From: Bacillota bacterium
GTDB lineage: Bacteria > Bacillota > UBA4882 > UBA8346
Length of the DNA stretch: 64,000 nucleotides
Direction: 5' to 3'
Assembly (NCBI GenBank): GCA_023426245.1
Contig: JAFABB010000027.1
Coordinates: forward strand, 1 to 64,000
The notes beneath the pieces were generated by a model. It ran no database searches. It saw nothing but the letters and a program-made list of their open reading frames with translations, and had not been told where the DNA came from. This document shows positions 15,504-22,294 of the stretch, in pieces (the first letter of the stretch is position 1; each line of letters starts with the position of its first letter). The translations under genes and the position numbers were made by a program.

Positions 15504-15808
15504 CGAGCGGATGGGCCTAACTACTTATTTACCCTAGCCCTTAAAGGGAATTAGCATGGTTTGAGGGTCTTTCTTGGGTTTGGGAGCAGATACACCCCGA
15601 TTGACCTTTGATTGTCTCACCAACTGGGATTCAAACCCCCGGTTTTAGCTGAATGCTTTAGCTAAATATGGCCTGCGGTTTTGAATCCCTTGGTTCTTTA
15701 GCCGACTTCCAATCCGCTCGCTAACTTGGGTTGGGCCGATTCCCTATAGGCCCATAAGGGAAGGGTAAGCTTTTAGGCAAAAGGGTATTGTCCAAGTGGA
15801 CAACTTAC
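15504..15808 (+). ncRNA. Unidentified structured RNA leader upstream of dapG
   Basis: A long-range helix CGAGCGGAT (15504-15512) with ATCCGCTCG (15712-15720) closes a 217-nt domain. Inside are GGGC (15513-15516) with GCCC (15537-15540), and a long imperfect helix. That helix pairs CCAA 15620-15623 with TTGG 15690-15693, GGGATTCAAA 15626-15635 with TTTGAATCCC 15680-15689, and TTTAGCT 15644-15650 with AGCTAAA 15660-15666. Downstream lies an H-type pseudoknot: GGGCC 15733-15737 with GGCCC 15749-15753, interleaved with TTCCCT 15740-15745 and AGGGAA 15757-15762. A last hairpin pairs GTAAG 15765-15769 with CTTAC 15804-15808 and TTGTCC 15788-15793 with GGACAA 15798-15803, just before the dapG ribosome site. 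I recognise no known riboswitch, T box, tmRNA or RNase P signature. A cis-regulatory RNA is inferred. Confidence 0.55.
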
Positions 15809-15829
15809 ATCTGAAAGAGAGGCAAACGC

Positions 15830-17050
15830 ATGAAGGTTATCGTGCAGAAATTTGGGGGAACTTCAGTAGCTACCCAGGAAGGCCGCGAGAATGTCGTAGC
15901 GAAAGTAAAGGAAGCTCTGGGAAAAGGCTTGGGAGTGGTGGTTGTTGTATCGGCTATGGGGCGCAACGGTGATCCCTATGCTACGGATACCCTCATCGGA
16001 CTTGCCCGCGGAGTTTTAAAATATATTAAACCGCGTGAACTCGATCTTTTAATGTCCTGCGGTGAAAATATTTCTACAGTCGTTATGGTACAGACTTTAA
16101 AAGCCCACGGTATTGAAGGGGTGGCTTTTACCGGAGGGCAAGCCGGCATTATTACCGACCACCATTTCAATAATGCCCGCATTATCGAGATCAAACCCGA
16201 TAACTTATGGAAGTGTCTTGAAGAGGGGAAAGTTGCCGTCGTTGCCGGTTTTCAAGGGGTTACCAAGGATGGGGAAGTCACGACACTGGGCCGTGGCGGC
16301 AGTGATACCAGCGGCTCCGCTTTAGGAGTGGCTTTACATGCTGAGTTGGTTGAGATTTATACCGATGTAGACGGGATTATGACGGCTGATCCGCGGCTGG
16401 TTCCTCAGGCTAAGCCGCTGCCGGTAATGACTTATAGTGAGGTCTGTGAAATGGCTCATTTGGGCGCCAAGGTAGTGCACCCCCGGGCGGTGGAAATAGC
16501 GATGGAAGGGAGAATCCCTTTGCGGATTCGCTCAACTTTTTCCAACAATTTGGGCACACTGATCAGTGATGGAACATCCATCGGCGATATTGAAATCCGG
16601 GGCGATAAAGTAGTAACCGGTCTGGCCCAAATCCCGGAGATGGCACTGATAAAGATTACTTCCGTAGAAGATCTCAACAAAAACGGGATAGTGTTAAGAG
16701 TTTTTCAAGTTTTGGCAGGCGCAGGAATTAGTGTGGATATGATTCAGGTATCGCCTTTCAATATTGCCTTCATTATCAAGGGTGATTTGGCGGATAAGGC
16801 CGGAGAAGTGCTAAATCCGCTGGAACTCGAATTGTCCATCGAGAAAGGGTATGCCAAGGTCGCGATTGTAGGTTCGGGGATGCGGGGTGTTCCTGGAGTT
16901 ATGGCACGTATGGTGAAGGGCTTGCAAAAGGAGCATATTTCAATTTATCACTCGACCGATTCCCATATTAATATTGCCTGCCTGGTAAAACAAGAAGATA
17001 TGTGCAGCGCTCTTCAAGCATTGCATAACGAATTTGAGTTAGCGGAGTGA
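15830..17050 (+). CDS. dapG: Aspartokinase (DapG type)
   Basis: Aspartokinase phosphorylates aspartate in the first step towards diaminopimelate, lysine, threonine and methionine. The 406-residue protein starts with VQKFGGTSVA, continues with the substrate segment VVVVSAMGRNGDPYATDTL and the GRGGSDTSGSALGVAL and YTDVDGIMTADPR motifs. Two ACT-type regulatory domains follow from about 260 (MALIKITSVEDLNKNG, then VAIVGSGMRGVPG). Length and operon position match Bacillus subtilis DapG, the diaminopimelate-inhibited isozyme. AGAGAGG precedes the ATG. An unusual structured RNA occupies the upstream gap, and dapA follows after 12 bp. Confidence 0.95.
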   Translation: MKVIVQKFGGTSVATQEGRENVVAKVKEALGKGLGVVVVVSAMGRNGDPYATDTLIGLARGVLKYIKPRELDLLMSCGENISTVVMVQTLKAHGIEGVAFTGGQAGIITDHHFNNARIIEIKPDNLWKCLEEGKVAVVAGFQGVTKDGEVTTLGRGGSDTSGSALGVALHAELVEIYTDVDGIMTADPRLVPQAKPLPVMTYSEVCEMAHLGAKVVHPRAVEIAMEGRIPLRIRSTFSNNLGTLISDGTSIGDIEIRGDKVVTGLAQIPEMALIKITSVEDLNKNGIVLRVFQVLAGAGISVDMIQVSPFNIAFIIKGDLADKAGEVLNPLELELSIEKGYAKVAIVGSGMRGVPGVMARMVKGLQKEHISIYHSTDSHINIACLVKQEDMCSALQALHNEFELAE

Positions 17051-17062
17051 GGGGGATTTCTT

Positions 17063-17944
17063 ATGGTAAAGTTTGGTAAAGTTTTAACCGCAATGATCAC
17101 GCCATTCAATCAGAATTTGCAAGTTAATTATCAAGCGGCGCAAGAATTGGCTGTGAAATTGGTTGATTCCGGTTCGGACGGGGTTGTGGTCGCAGGCACG
17201 ACCGGTGAATCGCCGACCTTAACCAAACATGAAAAGCTCGGTTTGTTCAAAGCGGTTGTGGAGGCTGTTGGCGGAAAAGGGACGGTTATTGCCGGAACAG
17301 GAAGTTATGACACCGCGGCCAGTATTGAATTAACCAAAGAGGCTGAGCGGACCGGCGTCGACGGCGTGATGCTGGTGGCGCCCTATTATAATAAACCGCC
17401 TCAGGAAGGGTTGTATCAACATTTTCGAACCATAGCCAATGAGACTTCCTTGCCGGTTATCCTGTACAATATTCCCGGCCGCACCGGGGTTAATATTTCC
17501 CCCGGCACCATTGCCAGACTGGCGGCAATCGAGAATATTGTGGCGGTAAAAGAAGCTTCAGGCAACCTCGGACAAGTGAGCGAGATTTACGAAAAAGCGC
17601 CCAAAGACTTGCTGATATATAGCGGCGACGATGCCATGACTTTACCGGTGATGAGTTTGGGAGGCGTGGGGGTTATCAGTGTGGCCAGCCATATTGTAGG
17701 GCGAAAGCTTCAAGAAATGATTGCCGCTTTTTGTAGAGGAGATCTTTTAACTGCCAATAAAATCAATAGCGAGGTTGCTCCGCTGGTCCGTAGCCTCTTT
17801 ATCACGACCAATCCGATTATGGTGAAGGCGGCCTGTAATCTATTGGGATTTAAAGCGGGTGGACTCAGATTACCATTGGTCGAAGCCACCGCCGACGAAC
17901 AAAAAGTTTTGCAGGAAGTTTTGAAAAATCTGGGACTGGTGTAA
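17063..17944 (+). CDS. dapA: 4-hydroxy-tetrahydrodipicolinate synthase
   Basis: DapA condenses pyruvate with aspartate semialdehyde. The 293-residue TIM-barrel protein shows the GTTGESPTLTKHE motif, the catalytic Tyr in LPVILYNIPGRTG, the Schiff-base Lys in VAVKEASGNLGQV (about 161) and the YSGDDAMTLPVMSLGGVGVISV segment. The ATG follows a GAGGGGGA site. It is the last gene of the dap/dpa group and is followed by a terminator. Aspartate semialdehyde dehydrogenase (asd) is not in this window and must be encoded elsewhere. Confidence 0.96.
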   Translation: MVKFGKVLTAMITPFNQNLQVNYQAAQELAVKLVDSGSDGVVVAGTTGESPTLTKHEKLGLFKAVVEAVGGKGTVIAGTGSYDTAASIELTKEAERTGVDGVMLVAPYYNKPPQEGLYQHFRTIANETSLPVILYNIPGRTGVNISPGTIARLAAIENIVAVKEASGNLGQVSEIYEKAPKDLLIYSGDDAMTLPVMSLGGVGVISVASHIVGRKLQEMIAAFCRGDLLTANKINSEVAPLVRSLFITTNPIMVKAACNLLGFKAGGLRLPLVEATADEQKVLQEVLKNLGLV

Positions 17945-18036
17945 GCTGGTTATTAGTTAGTTGTTGGTAGCAGAACGCTGGCCGTTGAAAGAGTCGGCCC
18001 TGTTTCTTTGATTTACAATTTATTGAAATTGATATT

Positions 18037-18077
18037 CCATTGGATTGATTATTTGCATCATCCAATTGGGTTTTTTT
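18037..18077 (+). terminator. Intrinsic terminator after dapA
   Basis: An imperfect stem formed by CCATTGGATTGAT (from 18037) and ATCATCCAATTGG (to 18069), with a TATTTGC loop, is followed by a run of seven T from 18071. It ends the dap operon. Confidence 0.7.
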
Positions 18078-18150
18078 CGTTCTAAAAAGTTTTTGAAAAA
18101 TTATCACTCGGATTTGCAAATTGAAATGGATGATATATAATAAGTTGAGC

Positions 18151-18280
18151 GGGGCTGTCGTGAAATAAAATTTATCGATCGAGATATACAATATTTAACC
18201 TGAGTATGGATTGGGCTATATATTGTATATCTCATTGTTTTTAAGAAACTTCGTTTCTAAACTACTTTTGCAACAGCTTC
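18151..18280. repeat. MITE-like palindromic element
   Basis: A 130-bp noncoding element. Its ends, GGGGCTGTCGTGAAAT at 18151 and the reverse complement GAAGCTGTTGCAAAAG ending at 18280, match imperfectly and resemble IS terminal repeats of the GGGGCTGTC type. Inside is a perfect 14-bp inverted repeat, GAGATATACAATAT (18181-18194) with ATATTGTATATCTC (18220-18233), and a small hairpin AGAAAC/GTTTCT (18243-18257). No transposase or target-site duplication is visible. Confidence 0.4.
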
Positions 18281-18312
18281 ATTTTTTGTGAATTCATTGC
18301 GGAGGAATCATA

Positions 18313-19665
18313 ATGCCGGATAAAGATAACGACGCGCAGGCGCAGACTACCAAACCGGGACAGGCTTTATTGGATAAAATTTTAAACAAGACAGCCGTAC
18401 TTGGAGTCATTGGTCTTGGTTACGTCGGGCTTCCCCTGGCGGTTGAAAAAGCGAAGACCGGTTACAGGGTGATCGGTTTTGACGTCCAGGCCAAAAAGGT
18501 AGATCAGGTAAACCAAGGGCACAATTATATAGGCGACGTGGTGGATAGTGAATTGGCCGAACTGGTGAAAACCGGACGTTTGAAGGCTACGACAGACTAT
18601 ACCAAAATTGAGGAAGTCGACGCAGTCGCCATTTGTGTGCCGACTCCGCTTGACAAATATCAACAACCGGATATTTCTTATGTATCCAGTTCCACACATC
18701 AAATTGCTCCCCATCTTCACCGGGAGATGTTAATTGTTTTAGAAAGCACAACTTATCCGGGGACTACTGAAGAAGTGGTCATGCCGGTACTGGAAGCGAC
18801 CGGACTTTCCTGCGGCGAAGACTTTTTTCTGGCATTTTCACCGGAACGGGTTGATCCGGGAAATAAAGAATATCATACCAAGAATACTCCGAAAGTGGTC
18901 GGCGGCGTCACCCCACGGTGCGGGGAAATCGCTGCCGCATTATACGGAAATGTATTAAATAGCGATATTTATCAGGTCTCCAGCCCTAAAGTGGCTGAAA
19001 TGGAGAAGATTCTTGAAAACACTTTCCGGAACATCAATATTGCGCTTGCCAATGAAATGGCTATTCTTTGCAATAAGATGGGAATCGATGTTTGGGAAGT
19101 CATTGATGCCGCCAAGACCAAACCTTACGGATTTATGCCGTTTTACCCCGGTCCGGGCCTGGGTGGTCATTGCATTCCCATCGACCCTTTTTATTTAACC
19201 TGGAAAGCCCGGGAATACGATTATCATACCCGGTTGATCGAAATCGCCGGAGAAATCAATAATCAGATGCCCGAGTTTGTGATTGAACGGGTCGGGGCTT
19301 TTTTGAACGAGTATGGCAAACCCCTCAAGGACGCCAAGGTATTGATGCTGGGAATCGCTTACAAGAAAGACATCGATGATCCGCGGGAATCTCCGGCCAT
19401 TAAAATCTATCAGCTTTTAAAGCAACACTTTGCGGATGTAACGGTGAATGACCCTTGTATTCCGGTTTATGACTTCGGAAATTTACGTTTGGAATCCACC
19501 GCTCTTACGGAGGAATTGATAAACTCCTCCGATTTGGTACTGATTACAACCGATCATTCCGCTTATGATTATCAATGGATTTGTGACAATAGCCGATTGG
19601 TTTTCGATACCCGGAACGCGACAAGGCATATCAAGGAATGTAAGGCGAAGATTGCCCGGGTTTAA
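18313..19665 (+). CDS. wbpA: UDP-N-acetylglucosamine 6-dehydrogenase (WbpA-like)
   Basis: Oxidises the C6 of a UDP-HexNAc to the uronic acid with two NAD+. The 450-residue protein has the Rossmann motif VIGLGYVGLPLAVEKA (about 34-49), VPTPLDKYQQPD, LESTTYPGTTEE, and the catalytic-cysteine segment GPGLGGHCIPIDPFYL (about 279-294), then the C-terminal domain with GIAYKKDIDDPRESPAI. The GGHCIPxDP form is typical of HexNAc dehydrogenases (WbpA/WbpO/Tv type). GGAGGAA precedes the ATG. A WbpB-like oxidoreductase follows, and the other enzymes of the same route lie at 35366, 46466 and 47589. Confidence 0.92.
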   Translation: MPDKDNDAQAQTTKPGQALLDKILNKTAVLGVIGLGYVGLPLAVEKAKTGYRVIGFDVQAKKVDQVNQGHNYIGDVVDSELAELVKTGRLKATTDYTKIEEVDAVAICVPTPLDKYQQPDISYVSSSTHQIAPHLHREMLIVLESTTYPGTTEEVVMPVLEATGLSCGEDFFLAFSPERVDPGNKEYHTKNTPKVVGGVTPRCGEIAAALYGNVLNSDIYQVSSPKVAEMEKILENTFRNINIALANEMAILCNKMGIDVWEVIDAAKTKPYGFMPFYPGPGLGGHCIPIDPFYLTWKAREYDYHTRLIEIAGEINNQMPEFVIERVGAFLNEYGKPLKDAKVLMLGIAYKKDIDDPRESPAIKIYQLLKQHFADVTVNDPCIPVYDFGNLRLESTALTEELINSSDLVLITTDHSAYDYQWICDNSRLVFDTRNATRHIKECKAKIARV

Positions 19666-19670
19666 ATTTG

Positions 19671-19735
19671 TTTCTCTCCGTGCCTCTGTGGCCAATAATG
19701 TTTTTAGCCACAAAGACACAGAGGGCACAGAGAAA
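19671..19735. repeat. CTCTGTG-type intergenic palindromic repeat, copy A
   Basis: TTTCTCTCCGTGCCTCTGTGG starts at 19671 and is followed at about 19706-19734 by its diverged reverse complement (GCCACAAAGACACAGAGGG, then CACAGAGAAA). The two can fold into a long imperfect hairpin. The same sequence recurs at 19840-19876. Repeats built from CTCTGTGNC are widespread intergenic elements in environmental bacterial genomes. Their function is unknown. Confidence 0.6.
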
Positions 19736-19839
19736 CATATTATTTCATTTTTTAACCGGAAACATTGCTTAGGGTCATTTGTATCGAGTAAAAGAAAATA
19801 TTACGACCATTCTAATTGGTTTTATATAAATATAGTTGG

Positions 19840-19876
19840 TTTTCTCTGTGTCTCCGTGCCTCTGTGGCCAATAAGC
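19840..19876. repeat. CTCTGTG-type intergenic repeat, copy B
   Basis: TTTTCTCTGTGTCTCCGTG, then CCTCTGTGGCCAATAAG. The stretch CTCCGTGCCTCTGTGGCCAA is shared exactly with copy A about 175 bp upstream, in the same orientation. An in-frame upward extension of the next gene would run through this repeat, which argues for the later ATG at 19933. Confidence 0.6.
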
Positions 19877-19932
19877 TTTTAGACATGGAGATAGCGGATA
19901 GCGAATTACCAATTCATTTAAGGGGAGAAAAG

Positions 19933-21018
19933 ATGTCTACCTTTCGATTTGGCTTGATCGGATGCGGCCGGATTGCCCCCAATCATGCCCGTAATATTAT
20001 GGAGTTGGAACAGGCGGAGTTAAAAGCGGTTTGCGACTTGGTCCCGGAAAAGGCTGAACACTACGGCAGGACCTATGGCGGAGATGTCTATACGGATTAC
20101 CGGGCGGTTTTGGAACGACCGGACGTTGACGTTATCTCTATCGCCACTTCCAGCGGAGCCCATGCCGAAATTGGAATAGCAGCGGCCCAGGCGGGTAAAC
20201 ATGTGATCGTTGAGAAACCAATGGCTTTGTCATTGCATGATGCCGACCGCTTAATCGCGGCTTGTAATGAAAACCATGTTTACTTGGGGGTTTGCCATCA
20301 AAACCGTTATAACCAGGTGGTTCAAAAATTGCGGCAGGCCCTGGAGAACGGACGATTTGGAAAATTGACCCATGCCACGGCGGTGATTCGCTGGTACCGC
20401 GATCAGCACTATTTTGAGCAGGATTCCTGGCACGGTACCTGGGCCCAGGATGGTGGAGTGCTGATGAATCAGTCCATTCATAATATCGATTTATTACAAT
20501 GGATGATGGGACAAGTTACCGGCGTTTACGGAAAAATCGCCACCAGGCAACGGAATATTGAGGTGGAAGACTTGGGGCTGGGAATGTTGACTTTTAAAAG
20601 CGGCGCCATGGGGATGATTGAAGCTTCTTCAACCGTTTATCCCCGTAATTTGGAGGAAACCTTAAATATCTTCGGTGAAAAAGGCACGGTAATCCTGGGA
20701 GGCACCTCCATCAATCAGATCGAAACCTGGCGTTTTGCCGACGGATTGGACGATGAGGCGAAAGTCATTAAGAGCTGTGGGGAAACGCCGCCCAATATCT
20801 ATGGGTTCGGCCACCGTCAATTGTATCTGCGCTTTATGCATGCGGTCGAAACCGGAACGGATTTCGATATTCCGGGGACAGAGGGCAGAAAGGCCCTGGA
20901 AGTCATTTTAGGAATTTATCATTCAAGCCTCTCCGGGCAGCCGGTGGGACTGCCGCTGCAAGAGAAGGCCTATCCGCTGCAGGAATTGATGAAGGAATAT
21001 AAGGGAAAGGTTTTTTAA
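19933..21018 (+). CDS. wbpB: Gfo/Idh/MocA-family oxidoreductase (WbpB/WlbA-like)
   Basis: A 361-residue NAD(P)-dependent sugar oxidoreductase. The start at 19933 (MSTFRFGLIGCGRIAPNHARN) follows AGGGGAGAAAAG. The Rossmann motif GCGRIAPNHA, the EKPMALSLHDADRLI motif with its conserved lysine, and GGVLMNQSIHNIDLLQWMMG with the catalytic-type His are visible. In the diacetamido-uronate route WbpB oxidises C3 of UDP-GlcNAc-uronate made by WbpA, and the WbpA-like gene directly upstream supports this role. Other Gfo/Idh/MocA substrates remain possible. A terminator follows. Confidence 0.82.
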   Translation: MSTFRFGLIGCGRIAPNHARNIMELEQAELKAVCDLVPEKAEHYGRTYGGDVYTDYRAVLERPDVDVISIATSSGAHAEIGIAAAQAGKHVIVEKPMALSLHDADRLIAACNENHVYLGVCHQNRYNQVVQKLRQALENGRFGKLTHATAVIRWYRDQHYFEQDSWHGTWAQDGGVLMNQSIHNIDLLQWMMGQVTGVYGKIATRQRNIEVEDLGLGMLTFKSGAMGMIEASSTVYPRNLEETLNIFGEKGTVILGGTSINQIETWRFADGLDDEAKVIKSCGETPPNIYGFGHRQLYLRFMHAVETGTDFDIPGTEGRKALEVILGIYHSSLSGQPVGLPLQEKAYPLQELMKEYKGKVF

Positions 21019-21027
21019 GGACTTTAA

Positions 21028-21056
21028 AACCAACTTTCAACGGTTGGTTTTTTTAT
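21028..21056 (+). terminator. Intrinsic terminator after wbpB
   Basis: AACCAAC (21028-21034) pairs with GTTGGTT (21043-21049), followed by a T-run to 21054. The convergent AraC-type gene ends 40 bp further on. Confidence 0.8.
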
Positions 21057-21096
21057 TTACCAAAAGCTTTATTTTTGAGGGATAATCGGGCGGAGG

Positions 21097-22023
21097 TTAG
21101 CCTTTTTTTATTTTACGGTATGCCGAAGGGGACTGCCCCATAATTTGATGAAATAACCGCGAAAAATAATAGGGATCTTTAAAACCCAATGTAGCGGCGA
21201 TCGTTTCAATACTTAACGTGGTGATATCCAGGTATTGGCAGGCCCGCTGAATTTTGAAACGTAAGAAGTAATCAATCGGCGAATAGCCGGTTTTATTTTT
21301 AAATAAGTAGGAATAATGGGATACGGAAAGATTGACATGGCCGGCCAGTTCCCTTAGGGACAGGTTTTGTCCCAAATGTTTGGCCATATACTGAATGGAT
21401 TCATCAATATCCTGGCTGCTGGCTTTTAATTGCAAATGATAATCGTGATTCATCAAAAAGATTGAACCCATCAAATGCGGAAGTACTTGAGAGGCGAAGA
21501 TCATGTTATCCAGCGTAAAACCGTTCTGCAACACTTGATAGATTTCATGAAACAAATCCACGATTTTAGGGGCTTTTTCAAGCGCAATCGGGAAGGTATG
21601 GAATTCCGGCAACAAATGTTTGAAATAATACTCAGAGTGACTGCCCAGAAAATGAAGCCAGTAAATCGTCCATGGGCGGGTGTCGTTGGAACCGTAAATA
21701 TGAGGCGTTCCTTTGGGTATAATCAGCAGGTGATTTTCAGCGACGTGCTGTTTGTTGCCGTTTATTGTAAACCATCCATTCCCTTGCACGCAATAAATCA
21801 TAATATGCTGCTCGCAGCCGTCCGGCCGCTCCCGGTAATGAAATTGGGCCTCGGGAAAGTAGCCGATGTCCGATAGATAAAGGGAGTTGATTAAAGGGTT
21901 CTCCGTAACTTCCTTCAGGAAATTCTTTGGTAAAACGATGATTTTTTGTCCGTAAAAACCCTCATCTTTTTTGATTGTTTCCATGATTTCATTGTAAGGC
22001 ATGGATGGCTTTTTAGCAACCAC
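21097..22023 (-). CDS. AraC-family transcriptional regulator
   Basis: A 308-residue regulator. The N-terminal 150 residues form a cupin-like sugar-binding domain (HIMIYCVQGNGWFTING, then HLLIIPKGTPHIYG), and the C-terminal 100 residues carry two HTH motifs (LSLRELAGHVNLSVSHYSYLF and IETIAATLGFKDPYYFSRLF, ending GQSPSAYRK). Divergent placement from the DUF5107-TPR and araFGH genes suggests that it controls them in response to arabinose or an arabinoside. The GTG at 22023 lacks a clear ribosome site; internal ATGs at codons 8 and 14 are alternatives. Confidence 0.9.
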   Translation of the reverse strand: MVAKKPSMPYNEIMETIKKDEGFYGQKIIVLPKNFLKEVTENPLINSLYLSDIGYFPEAQFHYRERPDGCEQHIMIYCVQGNGWFTINGNKQHVAENHLLIIPKGTPHIYGSNDTRPWTIYWLHFLGSHSEYYFKHLLPEFHTFPIALEKAPKIVDLFHEIYQVLQNGFTLDNMIFASQVLPHLMGSIFLMNHDYHLQLKASSQDIDESIQYMAKHLGQNLSLRELAGHVNLSVSHYSYLFKNKTGYSPIDYFLRFKIQRACQYLDITTLSIETIAATLGFKDPYYFSRLFHQIMGQSPSAYRKIKKG

Positions 22024-22294
22024 AGATCGTAAGATAATCCAGGTTCTTCGGCGGATAATGAATGGAGTTTCCCAAACAATTAAGATATATTTAACCTATT
22101 GAAAATATGACTTTGTCCGTAACGGGCGCGTCAACCGGTTGGCGACTTCTTGGACGCGTTATATTTTAATGATTCCTTAAACACCTCGTGGTCCGGCAAG
22201 GTAAGTGAAAATTTCTCCGCGGTGCGCGGAAAAATTGGCGGGCCCTATTGTCCCGTTGGAGTTTAAGGAATTTTCTATCCGAGGAGGATTGTAC
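22024..22294. promoter_or_regulatory. Divergent control region with strong hairpin
   Basis: About 270 bp between the AraC-type gene and the DUF5107 gene. It contains TCCGCG (22216-22221) and CGCGGA (22225-22230), a 6-bp GC stem with a 3-nt loop inside AT flanks. It also holds the palindrome AACCGGTT within inverted GGGCGCGTC/GGACGCGTT stretches (about 22124-22159). No clear sigma-A promoter is seen. A GAGGAGG ribosome site at 22281-22287 sets the start at 22295. AraC binding here is inferred from position. Confidence 0.45.

Noticed and set aside
15620..15693. tRNA-like TPsiC arm (GGTTTTGAATCCC)
   Set aside because: The loop lacks the invariant TTC and no acceptor or anticodon arms fit; the sequence is part of a longer helix.
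15504..15808. T-box leader, tmRNA or RNase P RNA
   Set aside because: No T-box core (AGGGTGG...), no tmRNA tRNA-like ends and no RNase P conserved blocks are visible.
19816..19932. N-terminal extension of the WbpB-like gene
   Set aside because: It would translate a CTCTGTG intergenic repeat; ATG at 19933 has a good site and begins the Rossmann fold.
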